From: Tagaea sp. CACIAM 22H2
Lineage (GTDB): Bacteria; Pseudomonadota; Alphaproteobacteria; CACIAM-22H2
Direction: 5' to 3'
Assembly (NCBI GenBank): GCA_014444615.1
Contig: PVXE01000013.1
Span: 1 to 64,000, forward strand
Length of the DNA stretch: 64,000 bases
A program made the translations under genes and the position numbers. Shown here one piece after another: positions 18,909 to 27,290 of this stretch (positions are counted from its first letter, which is position 1; every line of letters begins with the position of its first letter). The notes beneath the pieces were generated by a model. The model was given only the letters and a program-made list of their open reading frames with translations. It was not told where the DNA came from and made no database searches.

Positions 18909-20573
18909 TTACGGCGCCAAGGTCGGCGGGGGAATCGCGCCCTCGCGCGGCAGGGCGAGCGACGCGACGGGACGTTTCTCCACGCCCGCGATGAACAGCG
19001 CATCCAGTCCGTAAACGTCGTCGCGCCAGTTCAGCACGCCGTCTTTCACGAAAGCGGTCTTGTAGACCAGATGGACGGGGATCGCCCCGCCCCGCACCGG
19101 CACGCTTCGGGTGACTTCTTCGGCGTCGGCGGCGTCGATCGCGGCGCGATCCCAGCCCGGCGTGCGGCTCAGCACCCATTCGACCAGATCGATCGGCCGT
19201 TCCAAACGCACACAGCCCGACGACAATGCGCGGTCGGCGCGGGCGAAATAATGCCGATCGGGCGTGTCGTGCAAATAGACGTCGTAGGTATTGGGCATGG
19301 TGAAGCGCACTTGGCCCAGCGCGTTCTTGGGGCCCGGATCCTGGCGCATCCAATAGCCCATCGAGCGCGGCGTCACTTTGCGCCAATCGACCTTGCGCGG
19401 ATCGACCTCCTCGCGGTTGTCGCCCCAGCCGCGATAAACGCGGAAGCCCTGATCGATCAGCGCCTGGGGATTGGCGCGCAAGCGCGGCAGCATATCCTCA
19501 CGCACCAGCTTCAGCGGCACGGTCCAGGTCGGGTTGAAGATGATGTCGGTGATGCGGGTCGAGAAGATCGGCGTCGCGCGTTTTTCGCGGCCCACGATCA
19601 CGCCCATTTCGAGCTTGATCTCGCCGTTCTCGACCGCGCGCAATTCGAAGCCAGGCACGTTGACTTCGACATAAGCGCCCTTCGCGGGGCGCGGCGCGGT
19701 CGCGCGCAAGCGATCGAGATTGGCGGCGATCTGCGCGATGCGCTGATCGACCGTCTTGTTGAGCGCGGCGAAAGTGCGCGGCCCCACACGCCCGTCCGCA
19801 GCCAGGCCGTGGCGGCGCTGGAAATTCACGACCGCGTCGACGAGTTCGAAGCCGTAATACTCGAGTTCGAACTGATCTTCGGGCTCCGGCGCGATGCCGT
19901 CGGTCACCGCCAAGCGTTTGCGCAAAGCGGGAACGCGCGTGTCGACCGCACCCGGTTCCAGCGTGCCGCCGCGCGGGTCGACGCTGCGCCACCCGCCCTT
20001 CGCCTTCAACGCACGCAGATCGGCGAGCGCGGTCAGCAATGCCGCATATTCTTCGTCCTGCGGCGACAAGGCGGCGAATACGCTTTCCGGCGCGTCGTTG
20101 CGCGCAAGGTCGCGCAGCACTGCGGCCGCGTCGATCGCGCGCGGGGCGATGCGCACATCAGCGGGCAACGCGACCGAAGCGACGCGCCCGCCCGCCAGAT
20201 CGCCCGCAAAACGCGCGGCCGAACGGCTGAGCGTGAGTTCGAATTCGGCGAGGCCTTGCGGATCGCCGGCACGGCGCAAGCGCTCCAGATCGGCGACTTT
20301 GTAGTCGGCAGCGATCAACCCGTAATCGCCCGCCCGCCCCAGCGTTTCGGTCAAGCGTAGCGCGCGCGCCGTCGGGCCGTCGGGACCGAACCACAGCGGC
20401 TCGAAATTGCGGGTTTCATACAGGCTTTGCAGCGCGTCGCCGGCCGGTTCTGCGGACAAGGAAACGCGCGTCAGGCCGTCGCGCAAATAGGGCCGCAGAT
20501 CGGCGGTCGCCGATTGCGCGGCGACGGGCGCCACGGCGAGCGACGCGGCCAAAAATACGAGGGGTGCAAACAT
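18909..20573 (-). CDS. L,D-transpeptidase, YcbB/LdtD type
   Basis: A 554-residue exported enzyme that forms 3-3 cross-links in peptidoglycan. A Sec signal ends at about VAAQS. An N-terminal scaffold region and a peptidoglycan-binding module (VVNFQRRHGLAADGRVGPRT) precede the YkuD catalytic domain. That domain contains NPTWTVPLKLVREDMLP, the histidine in YDVYLHDTPDRHYF and the nucleophile in ALSSGCVRLERP (Cys near residue 455). This layout matches LdtD/YcbB and not the small ErfK enzymes. It is followed on the same strand by the MepK-like peptidase gene, giving a synthesis and cleavage pair for 3-3 links. Confidence 0.93.
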   Translation of the reverse strand: MFAPLVFLAASLAVAPVAAQSATADLRPYLRDGLTRVSLSAEPAGDALQSLYETRNFEPLWFGPDGPTARALRLTETLGRAGDYGLIAADYKVADLERLRRAGDPQGLAEFELTLSRSAARFAGDLAGGRVASVALPADVRIAPRAIDAAAVLRDLARNDAPESVFAALSPQDEEYAALLTALADLRALKAKGGWRSVDPRGGTLEPGAVDTRVPALRKRLAVTDGIAPEPEDQFELEYYGFELVDAVVNFQRRHGLAADGRVGPRTFAALNKTVDQRIAQIAANLDRLRATAPRPAKGAYVEVNVPGFELRAVENGEIKLEMGVIVGREKRATPIFSTRITDIIFNPTWTVPLKLVREDMLPRLRANPQALIDQGFRVYRGWGDNREEVDPRKVDWRKVTPRSMGYWMRQDPGPKNALGQVRFTMPNTYDVYLHDTPDRHYFARADRALSSGCVRLERPIDLVEWVLSRTPGWDRAAIDAADAEEVTRSVPVRGGAIPVHLVYKTAFVKDGVLNWRDDVYGLDALFIAGVEKRPVASLALPREGAIPPPTLAP

Positions 20574-20689
20574 TTCGCCGTGCAGATTAGCACGCTGCGA
20601 ACACGCCGATTTCGGATCGCGCCAAACTGTGGCGCGCGCGACACGATTTATTGCCGATTATTGCACCGGGCGGCCCCGGTGCCGCCGTT

Positions 20690-21814
20690 TTACATGCCCG
20701 CGAGCAGATCGCCCGTCGCCACCGCTTCCGTGCCGCGCAGATAGCGGTCGAAGAACGCGACCGAGCGCGCGATCGACTCGCGGCTGGCGTCACCCCGGAA
20801 GAAATGGCCTTGGTTCTGGAACAGCGCAACTTCGTGCGGCACCGACAGGCGCTTGAGCACGTCGCGGGTCATGTGCGCGCGCGCGACCGGTACGGTGCGA
20901 TCTTGGCGGCCATGGACGATCAGCGTCGGCGCCAGGCGCGTGGTGTGCGGCGTGACGTTGCCGGGCATGCCGCCGCCCATATTGACCACGGCGGCGATGC
21001 GCGGATCGCGGCTGGACAAACCCATCGCCTGGAAACCGCCCAGCGAGAAGCCGAACACGCCCATGCGCTTGGGATCGATGGCGCGATCGCGCGACATTTG
21101 ATCGAGCGCGGCGCGCACGATGTCGTGCTGCTGCTCGAATTCGGAAATCAGCGCCTTGCCGCGCGGCCGGTTGCGGTTCCGCTCGCCCAGATAATGCGGC
21201 AGATAGACCACATAGCCCTGGCTCGCGAACATTTCGGCGGCCCCGCGATAGAACGAGCCGTCGCCGATGCCCGAGGCGCCGTGCAACAGCAGCACGGCCG
21301 GACGCGGCCCATCCATTTCCGGGCGGTAGATTTCCAAGCGCACTTGGCGGTTCGCGGCGCGATAGCGCGTGTCGCTGCGCTTCACTACCGCTTGCAGCGT
21401 GCGCAGATCGGCACCTTCGCCGAAGCTTTGGCTGGCGCGCGGGCCCGCCATCCACTCCGGTGCCGCTTGACGGCCTTCGTCGCGGAAATCGCCCAGCGTC
21501 GCCTTGTTGAAGGCTTCGTCGGATTCAGGGCCGGTGGCGCCGGCGATGGCGCGGCCAAGCGTGACCGCCCCGGCCGGACGGCGCGGTTCTTCCTTCGCCG
21601 CTTCGGGCGCTAGGAACGTGACGGGCAAGCTGGGGTCGAGGAGATAGGCCGGATCGAGAGCGGCGTTCGGCGCGGCGGCTTCCGGATCGCGTTCGGCGCC
21701 GGCGGGCGAAGCCTCGCGCGCGGCGGCGATCTGCGTCGGGGCCGGGATCGCCGGGGCCGCGTTATCCGTCGCGACCTGCGATGCCACCGCCAAAGCGACG
21801 ATCAGTTCGATCAT
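20690..21814 (-). CDS. Exported dienelactone-hydrolase-family protein
   Basis: A 374-residue protein with a short hydrophobic N-terminus (IELIVALAVASQVA) and a disordered Ala/Pro-rich region to about residue 150. A dienelactone hydrolase-like alpha/beta domain follows. Catalytic features are LLLHGASGIGDGSFY, the nucleophile elbow GVFGFSLGGFQAMG, the acid region HGRQDRTVPV and the histidine in NQGHFFRG. The serine nucleophile, instead of the cysteine of true dienelactone hydrolases, suggests an esterase or peptidase-like activity. The long low-complexity leader is unusual for the family. The upstream 228 bases are AT-rich and probably hold its promoter. Confidence 0.8.
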   Translation of the reverse strand: MIELIVALAVASQVATDNAAPAIPAPTQIAAAREASPAGAERDPEAAAPNAALDPAYLLDPSLPVTFLAPEAAKEEPRRPAGAVTLGRAIAGATGPESDEAFNKATLGDFRDEGRQAAPEWMAGPRASQSFGEGADLRTLQAVVKRSDTRYRAANRQVRLEIYRPEMDGPRPAVLLLHGASGIGDGSFYRGAAEMFASQGYVVYLPHYLGERNRNRPRGKALISEFEQQHDIVRAALDQMSRDRAIDPKRMGVFGFSLGGFQAMGLSSRDPRIAAVVNMGGGMPGNVTPHTTRLAPTLIVHGRQDRTVPVARAHMTRDVLKRLSVPHEVALFQNQGHFFRGDASRESIARSVAFFDRYLRGTEAVATGDLLAGM

Positions 21815-21915
21815 TACGAAGCCGCCCCTGTTTGTTGCGGTTTATTGCAAGTGCGGTGGGGATAACACAGGGTTTGGCCAGATGGGAGTCAGAAATTCGG
21901 TAAAATCGTTAAATT

Positions 21916-21978
21916 AACCAATGGGTTGGTTTTTCCCTTTAGAATCAAAGAGGGCGGAAGTTATGCCCCCCGCCCTCT
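21916..21978. terminator. AT-rich intergenic region with two hairpins
   Basis: The 228-base gap between 21815 and 22042 holds no gene. Two hairpins stand out. AACCAA and TTGGTT around TGGG at 21916-21931 is followed on the plus strand by five T. AGAGGGCGG paired with CCGCCCTCT lies at 21949-21978. On the minus strand the latter is followed by TTTGATTC and would end transcription of the small membrane-protein gene at 22043. The AT-rich part near 21890-21920 probably carries the promoter of the hydrolase gene. Confidence 0.45.
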
Positions 21979-22042
21979 GTGCTTGGTTTTGCGCCAGAAA
22001 AATCCGCTGGCGGTTTTTTTGGCGAAGTGAGGACTCGGGGTA

Positions 22043-22228
22043 TCAGTGCGATTCCTGGGCGTCGAAATGGCGCTTGATCAGCCAGAACTCGAACAAAACG
22101 ATCAGCGCGAACACCACCAGCGCCACCGGATACATCTCGCTGCCATGGCTGGCCGAGGCGAAGAACAGCGACACGATCCCCACCAACGCGGCGACGATAC
22201 CAATAATCCACGACTGCAAACCGGACAT
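22043..22228 (-). CDS. Small two-helix membrane protein, unknown function
   Basis: A 61-residue protein with two hydrophobic helices, WIIGIVAALVGIVSLFFA and MYPVALVVFALIVLFEFWL, and a charged tail KRHFDAQESH. A strong ribosome binding site AAGGGGAG lies 7 bases before the ATG, and codon use matches the surroundings, so the gene looks real. It lies 53 bases downstream of the acetyltransferase gene and may share its transcript, with a hairpin downstream. No family is recognised. Confidence 0.7.
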   Translation of the reverse strand: MSGLQSWIIGIVAALVGIVSLFFASASHGSEMYPVALVVFALIVLFEFWLIKRHFDAQESH

Positions 22229-22281
22229 CGACAACTCCCCTTTTCGAATGGTCGGCGCGGCGAAAAATAGCCGCGTTGCCG

Positions 22282-22929
22282 TCAGCACGCCAGCAGGTCC
22301 TCGGCCTTGCCGGCCAGCAGCGACGGAATGGCGCGGGTGATCCGCTCGATCGGCCAATCCCACCAGGCGAGCGCCAGCAGCTTTTCGACCGTCGCGTCGT
22401 CGAAGCGGCGCTTGGCCACGCGTGCGGGATTGCCGACGACCACCGAATAGGGCGGCACGTCCTTGGCGACCACGGCGCGGGCACCCACGATCGCCCCCGT
22501 CCCCACATTGACGCCGGGCAGGATCATCGCCTCGTACCCGACCCACACATCGTGCCCCAGCACGATGTCGCCCTTGGCGGGGACCGGCATTTTCTCGATG
22601 GCCATCTCGTCGGCCCAGCCATGGCCGAACACAGGGAACGGAAAGGTCGACGGGCCGACGCTGGGATGATTGGCGTCGGCCATCACGAAGGTGGCGCCAT
22701 GCGCGATCGCGCAGAATTTGCCGATGACGAGCTCGTCGCCGGCGATGCCGAAATTGTAGCGGATATTGCGGTCGAAGAAGCGCGTGGGATCTTCGAAATC
22801 GGAATAGTAGGAATACTCGCCCACCCGCACATTCGGCGTCGGCTTCGCTTCCAAAAGCGGTTTCAGAAACGCCGTATGCTTGGCGTTCTTGCCGAAGGGA
22901 AAGATCTGGGACGGGTCCGGACCGTTCAT
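22282..22929 (-). CDS. Xenobiotic/Vat-type hexapeptide acetyltransferase
   Basis: A 215-residue left-handed beta-helix acetyltransferase resembling the CatB/Vat xenobiotic acetyltransferases. Typical pieces are VGEYSYYSDFEDPTRF, IGKFCAIAHGATFVM, ADANHPSVGPSTFPFPVFG with the catalytic histidine, and GHDVWVGYEAMILPGVNVG. C-terminal WWDWPIERI is a hallmark of the group. Chromosomal members may acetylate streptogramins, chloramphenicol or unknown hydroxylated metabolites, so resistance should not be assumed. It lies between kup and the small membrane-protein gene on the same strand. Confidence 0.88.
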   Translation of the reverse strand: MNGPDPSQIFPFGKNAKHTAFLKPLLEAKPTPNVRVGEYSYYSDFEDPTRFFDRNIRYNFGIAGDELVIGKFCAIAHGATFVMADANHPSVGPSTFPFPVFGHGWADEMAIEKMPVPAKGDIVLGHDVWVGYEAMILPGVNVGTGAIVGARAVVAKDVPPYSVVVGNPARVAKRRFDDATVEKLLALAWWDWPIERITRAIPSLLAGKAEDLLAC

Positions 22930-22955
22930 GCGCGCTTTCCTCCCGATATGTTTTT

Positions 22956-24848
22956 TTAGATTTCGACTTGGGTGCCCAACTCCACGACGCGGTTCGACGG
23001 AATGCGGAAGAAATGCGTGGCCGCATAGGCGTTGCGCGACAGCGCAATGAACAGCTTCTCGCGCCAGCGCGGCATCAGCGGCTTGTTCTTGGGCACGAGA
23101 TTCTCGCGCCCCAGGAAGAACGACGTATCCATCAAATCGAATTTAAGGCCGTAGGGCATCGCCAAGCGCAAGGCGCGCGGGATGTTCGGCCCTTCCATGA
23201 ACCCGTAATGCAGCACGACGCGCCAGAAATTCTTGTCCAGCGCCTCCACCTCGATCCGGTCCTTGTCGGCGACGGCGGGGATCTGCTCGGTCACGATCGT
23301 CAGCAGCACCACGCGCTCGTGCAGCACTTTGTTGTGCTTCATGTTGTGCAGCAGCGCGTAAGGCACGCCGTCGGTCGTGCCGGTCAGGAACACGGCCGTG
23401 CCCGAGACGCGCGGCGGGTTGCCGTCCTTGATGCGTGCGATGAATGGATCGAGCGGCACCGTACCTTCGTGCAGCCGCTCGTGCAGGATCCGGCGCCCGA
23501 GTTTCCAGGTCGTGAAGACCATGTAGAGGCCGGTGCCGATGACGAGCGGCACCCAGCCGCCATCGACGATCTTGGCGAGGTTGGCGAAGAAGAAGGTCAG
23601 ATCGATCGTCAGCAGCGCGATCGTGATGCCGCCCGCGAGCCAGCGCGGCCAGTTCCACACATGGCGCGCGACGACATAGGCGATCAGCGTGGCGACGCAC
23701 ATCTCGCCCGACACCGACACGCCATAGGCGGCGGCGAGCGAGCTCGAATCTTGGAAACCGATCACGAGCGCCAGCACGCACGCGCACAGGATCCAGTTCA
23801 CGCGCGGCACGTAGATCTGACCGATTTCGGTTTCCGACGTATGGCGCACTTCCAGACGCGGCAGGAAGCCGAGTTGCACCGCCTGGCGCGCGAGGCTGAA
23901 TGCCCCGGTGATAACGGCTTGCGAGGCGATCACCGTCGCCGCGACGGCGAGCGCGATGGTGGGATAGAGCAGGAAGTCGGGCACCATCAGATAGAACGGA
24001 TTGGACGCCGCCTCGGGCTCGCGGATCAGCAAGGCGCCTTGGCCGAAATAGTTCAGCACGAGACAAGGCTGGACGAAGCAGATCCAGGCGAGACGGATCG
24101 GCCTTTTCCCGAAATGGCCGATATCGGCGTAGAGCGCTTCGGCACCCGTCAGGGCCAGGAACACGGCCCCCATCACCAGGAAGCCGCGCAAACCGTCGGC
24201 ATAGAGGAAATGGATTCCCCAATAGGGATTGAGCGCGTGCAGAACCTCGGGCGTCTTGATCAGCGAGATCACGCCCAATACGCCGAGAACCGCGAACCAG
24301 AGCGTCGTGATCGGGCTGAAGAACGCGCCGACCTTCGCGGTTCCTTTGCGCTGGAACACAAACAGCGCGACCAGCACCACGCACGCGATCGGCACCACGA
24401 AATTCGCGAATTCGGGCGCGGCGACCTTGATGCCTTCCGCCGCCGACAATACCGAAATCGCCGGCGTGATGACCGCGTCGCCGAAGAACAGCGCCGCGCC
24501 GAACAATCCCGCCGCCAGAATCGGCACGCCGCGATGCGTGCCCTCGGGCGCCTTGCGCATGGCCAGCGCCATCAGCGCGAACATGCCGCCTTCGCCGCGA
24601 TTGTCCGCGCGCAGGATGTAGGTCACGTATTTGAGCGTGACGACGATCACCTGCGTCCACACGATCAGCGACAGCACGCCCAGCACGTGTTCCACCGTGG
24701 GGTCCATCGGGTGCGGACCGGTGAAGGCTTCACGCATCGTGTAAAGCGGCGAAGTGCCGATATCGCCGAACACGACGCCGATCGCGCCGAGTGCCAGCGC
24801 GAATAGGCGTTTATCGCCTTCCGGCGTGTCTGAACTGGTCGAGGTCAT
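22956..24848 (-). CDS. kup: Low-affinity potassium transporter Kup
   Basis: A 630-residue K+/H+ symporter of the KUP/HAK/KT family. Family signatures are ALGAIGVVFGDIGTSPLYTM near residue 20, GEGGMFALMALA, GDAVITPAISVLSAAEG, GAEALYADIGHFGKRPIRLA and the soluble C-terminal part with ALLHNMKHNKVLHERVV. About twelve membrane helices occupy the first 450 residues. The ATG at 24848 gives the expected length; upstream in-frame codons belong to non-conserved sequence. The gene is divergent from the rhomboid gene at 25003. Confidence 0.96.
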   Translation of the reverse strand: MTSTSSDTPEGDKRLFALALGAIGVVFGDIGTSPLYTMREAFTGPHPMDPTVEHVLGVLSLIVWTQVIVVTLKYVTYILRADNRGEGGMFALMALAMRKAPEGTHRGVPILAAGLFGAALFFGDAVITPAISVLSAAEGIKVAAPEFANFVVPIACVVLVALFVFQRKGTAKVGAFFSPITTLWFAVLGVLGVISLIKTPEVLHALNPYWGIHFLYADGLRGFLVMGAVFLALTGAEALYADIGHFGKRPIRLAWICFVQPCLVLNYFGQGALLIREPEAASNPFYLMVPDFLLYPTIALAVAATVIASQAVITGAFSLARQAVQLGFLPRLEVRHTSETEIGQIYVPRVNWILCACVLALVIGFQDSSSLAAAYGVSVSGEMCVATLIAYVVARHVWNWPRWLAGGITIALLTIDLTFFFANLAKIVDGGWVPLVIGTGLYMVFTTWKLGRRILHERLHEGTVPLDPFIARIKDGNPPRVSGTAVFLTGTTDGVPYALLHNMKHNKVLHERVVLLTIVTEQIPAVADKDRIEVEALDKNFWRVVLHYGFMEGPNIPRALRLAMPYGLKFDLMDTSFFLGRENLVPKNKPLMPRWREKLFIALSRNAYAATHFFRIPSNRVVELGTQVEI

Positions 24849-25002
24849 GAATCCGATCGCGGGACGCGCGTGTGTCGTTAGACGGACTTGCGGGACGCGG
24901 GCGTCGTATCGCCCTATTTCGAGCGGACTCTGCCCCAAGCGCCGACTCAAAACCAGCGGCAGATTGTCCCCGCGTGCCGACTCCTTATATAAGGTCGCGC
25001 AC

Positions 25003-25626
25003 ATGGCACGCCGCTCCGAACCCGCAATCAATCTGCCGCCCGCGACGCTCGCCTTGATCGTCCTGGTTTTCGCCGCCCATATCGTGTTGTCGCTGATGGG
25101 CGACGACGCGCGCTGGATCGCCTACGACGAGTTCGGCTTCGTGCCGCTGCGTTACTCGGGCCGCGTGCCGCTGGAATGGCCCGCCTTCGCGGCCCCCTTC
25201 ACCTATCTGTTCATCCACGGCGACTGGATGCATTTGGGAATCAATCTCGTCACGCTCGCCGCGTTCGGTGCGGGCGTGGAACGGCGCATCGGCGCCTTCA
25301 ATACGGTGTCGCTGTTCTTCATGAGCGGCGTGATCGCGGCCGGCGCGCATTTCGCCGTTTACGCGAATTCCGCCGAACCGGTGATCGGCGCTTCGGGCGC
25401 AATCTCGGGCCTTATGTCGGCGGCGTTGCTCGTCTTGCGCGAAAGCGGGCGCATGGGGCGCAGCCCGATTTTCGTCATGGCGGCGTTGTGGATCGCCGCC
25501 TTCACCCTGCCCGATCTTTTCTCCGGCCAGATCGTGCAGGGCGCTTCGGTCGCTTGGGTCGCGCATATCGGCGGCTTCGTCGCGGGCCTCGTGCTCTATC
25601 GTTTCTTCGCAGGCAGATCCGCATGA
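25003..25626 (+). CDS. Rhomboid family intramembrane serine protease 2
   Basis: A 207-residue six-helix rhomboid. The catalytic elements are FIHGDWMHLGINLVTLAAFG, the nucleophile Ser131 in IGASGAISGLMSA and His187 in WVAHIGGFVAG. It is shorter and clearly different from the rhomboid at 3540. The start is ATG at 25003, just after an AT-rich TTATATAAGG segment that may be part of its promoter. The last codons overlap the ATG of the next gene (ATGA), tying this membrane protease to a methyltransferase-like protein. Confidence 0.92.
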   Translation: MARRSEPAINLPPATLALIVLVFAAHIVLSLMGDDARWIAYDEFGFVPLRYSGRVPLEWPAFAAPFTYLFIHGDWMHLGINLVTLAAFGAGVERRIGAFNTVSLFFMSGVIAAGAHFAVYANSAEPVIGASGAISGLMSAALLVLRESGRMGRSPIFVMAALWIAAFTLPDLFSGQIVQGASVAWVAHIGGFVAGLVLYRFFAGRSA

Positions 25627-26639
25627 CGATCCCCTACGACATTCTGCGCAAGGCGATGCTGCCGCTCGACGGCACGATCGCCGATTACGTGCCGTCGATC
25701 CTCAAGGCCTATGCCGGCATCGTGCCGACGGAGCGCTGGTCCAAAATCGAGATGATCGATTTCACTTCGGGCTCGTGTCTGATGCCGATGGCGTTCGCCG
25801 CCGCCGGCGCGCGCAAGCTGACGGTCAACGACGCCGCCCCACGCTCGCATCTCGCGGCGCGTTTCCTGTTCGGCGCGCGCAAGATCGATCCCGAACGCGT
25901 CGGCGCGCTGCTGTCGGTCAAGCGGCCGAAGCTGCGCGCGCACGTGCCGACCTTCCATTTCGCCTGCGACTATCTGACCGCACCGGTCTGCGACGTGTTC
26001 GACCGGCTTTATCATGCCGACGTGCCCGCCGCCGAACGCGACGGGCTGCGCTATCTCGCCGTGCGCTGGGCGTTGGGCTTCGCGCCGTCGATGGTCGATG
26101 GGTTCGAAATTCTCTACACCCACGACCCAAAGCAATTGCGCGCGATCAAGGACGTCGATTGGAAGCCCTATCTCGCGCGCGAAGCGAAGCCCGCCAGCGT
26201 GCTTGCCGCGCATGTGCGCGAACTCAACGCCGCGATCGACGTGATGGGGCCCAAGCGCGCCGCCTTGCATATCGGCGATATGAAGGACCTCGCCAAGCGC
26301 TTGAAGCCGCGCGTTCCCTGCTTCGCCGCCGTCAATCCGCCGACGCGCGGCCTCGACGAATACACGATCGACGATCAGCTCGTGCATTCGTTGATGGAGA
26401 ATCGCTGGCTGCCGTTGTCGCGCACGTCGGAATCGCATCGCGAATTCTGGGTGAAGCGCGTCGACGCGGCGTTGCGCGAACTGCCCGCCGGCACGCACTA
26501 CATGGTGTGGGGCGGCGACGGCTCGATGGCGTTCGAGGAATGCCTGAAGGTCTGGGAAATCTATGGCCGGCCGCTGCATTTGAAGCGGCTGGGATCGCGC
26601 CCCAATTCGGCCGGCTGGGGCATTTTTGAAATACACTAA
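25623..26639 (+). CDS. D12-class adenine methyltransferase-like protein with NPPT motif
   Basis: A 338-residue protein not confidently assigned. Its layout resembles D12/Dam-type N6-adenine methyltransferases. A motif-I-like IDFTSGSCLMPMAFAAAGA (residues 45-63) is followed by LTVNDAAPRSHLAARFLFG, as in the family pattern ending in N-D. A middle helical region follows. In place of the catalytic DPPY there is NPPT at 238-241, followed by RGLDEYTIDDQLV. The aromatic residue that normally stacks on the flipped base is missing. It may be an inactive or altered methyltransferase, or act on another substrate. It is translationally coupled to the rhomboid gene. No restriction endonuclease is nearby. 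Confidence 0.55.
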   Translation: MTIPYDILRKAMLPLDGTIADYVPSILKAYAGIVPTERWSKIEMIDFTSGSCLMPMAFAAAGARKLTVNDAAPRSHLAARFLFGARKIDPERVGALLSVKRPKLRAHVPTFHFACDYLTAPVCDVFDRLYHADVPAAERDGLRYLAVRWALGFAPSMVDGFEILYTHDPKQLRAIKDVDWKPYLAREAKPASVLAAHVRELNAAIDVMGPKRAALHIGDMKDLAKRLKPRVPCFAAVNPPTRGLDEYTIDDQLVHSLMENRWLPLSRTSESHREFWVKRVDAALRELPAGTHYMVWGGDGSMAFEECLKVWEIYGRPLHLKRLGSRPNSAGWGIFEIH

Positions 26640-26790
26640 AACATCGTGAAAATGCTGATATTCCAGCAATTTTCCTATTCACCCCCTTGCCCTGAGGGAA
26701 AAGCGTTCTATATCCCCGCTCATGCTCGCGCAGTCCCCCGGCACGAGCGCATGTAATCCGATCATCCCCCCCCTCGATCGGATTGCTACC

Positions 26791-26816
26791 GACCCCGGCG
26801 CCCCCGCGCCGGGGTC
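26791..26816 (+). terminator. Terminator-like GC hairpin after methyltransferase-like gene
   Basis: GACCCCGGCG pairs with CGCCGGGGTC over ten bases around a six-base loop and is followed by TTTCATTTTA. It is the first of two near-identical hairpins in the 242-base gap 26640-26881. It lies about 150 bases beyond the methyltransferase-like stop and could also end the convergent minus-strand gene at 26882. Confidence 0.6.
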
Positions 26817-26884
26817 TTTCATTTTATGGACTTGGGCCCCGGCGCCCCCGCGCCGGGGGCATTCAGCCGGGGGCATTCATTTTA
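26793..26884. repeat. Short nested direct repeats of a GC-rich hairpin
   Basis: A perfect 22-base unit starting CCCCGGCGCCCCC occurs at 26793-26814 and 26837-26858, a 44-base period. The second copy runs into a 14-base tandem duplication of GCCGGGGGCATTCA (26852-26865 and 26866-26879). TTCATTTTA flanks the block at both ends (26818-26826 and 26876-26884). The array includes the stop codon of the minus-strand gene at 26882. It looks like a terminator that has been copied by slippage. Confidence 0.7.
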
Positions 26885-27202
26885 AAGCGCGGATTCGGGA
26901 ACCGTCCGGCCGTCCAAGCGGCGCAGCAAGCGCACGCGGAAGCCTTTGCCGCCGGGACCTTTGCGGTCTTCCTCCAGCGCCATGATCGCGCTGCCCATCG
27001 CCACGCTGCCGAAGGTGATCGCGAAACCGATCAGCAGCATCGCCATCGCGATACCCGTATGGGCGGACCCGCCGATTAGGCGCCACAAACCGCCAATATC
27101 GAACCATAACAGCGCGCCCAGGATCGACCAGCCGACCGCGATGCCGATCAGCATGTGGCCGGCGAGGAACAGCAGGATCGGACCGATGCGATTGGGCGGC
27201 AT
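26882..27202 (-). CDS. Small membrane protein, unknown function
   Basis: A 106-residue protein with two or three hydrophobic helices: PILLFLAGHMLIGIAVGWSI, an intervening segment with FDIGGLWRLIGG, and TGIAMAMLLIGFAITFGSVA. A basic soluble tail KGPGGKGFRVRLLRR follows. The hydrophobic pattern and codon use indicate a real gene. It is divergent from rimO, 88 bases away, and ends inside the repeat block at 26793-26884. Similar short proteins are common in alphaproteobacteria without known roles. Confidence 0.7.
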   Translation of the reverse strand: MPPNRIGPILLFLAGHMLIGIAVGWSILGALLWFDIGGLWRLIGGSAHTGIAMAMLLIGFAITFGSVAMGSAIMALEEDRKGPGGKGFRVRLLRRLDGRTVPESAL

Positions 27203-27290
27203 GCGTCTATCTTACACCCGCCGCCCCGGTCCGGCCGCGTGCGACAAACCGGCGCGGGCCGGGCTGGTCTAAATCGCCGCGAGGGCCTAT

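Noticed and set aside
22282..22929. Acquired streptogramin resistance gene
   Set aside because: The protein resembles Vat-type acetyltransferases, but codon use matches the neighbours and no mobile element is near. It is treated as a chromosomal acetyltransferase of unknown substrate.
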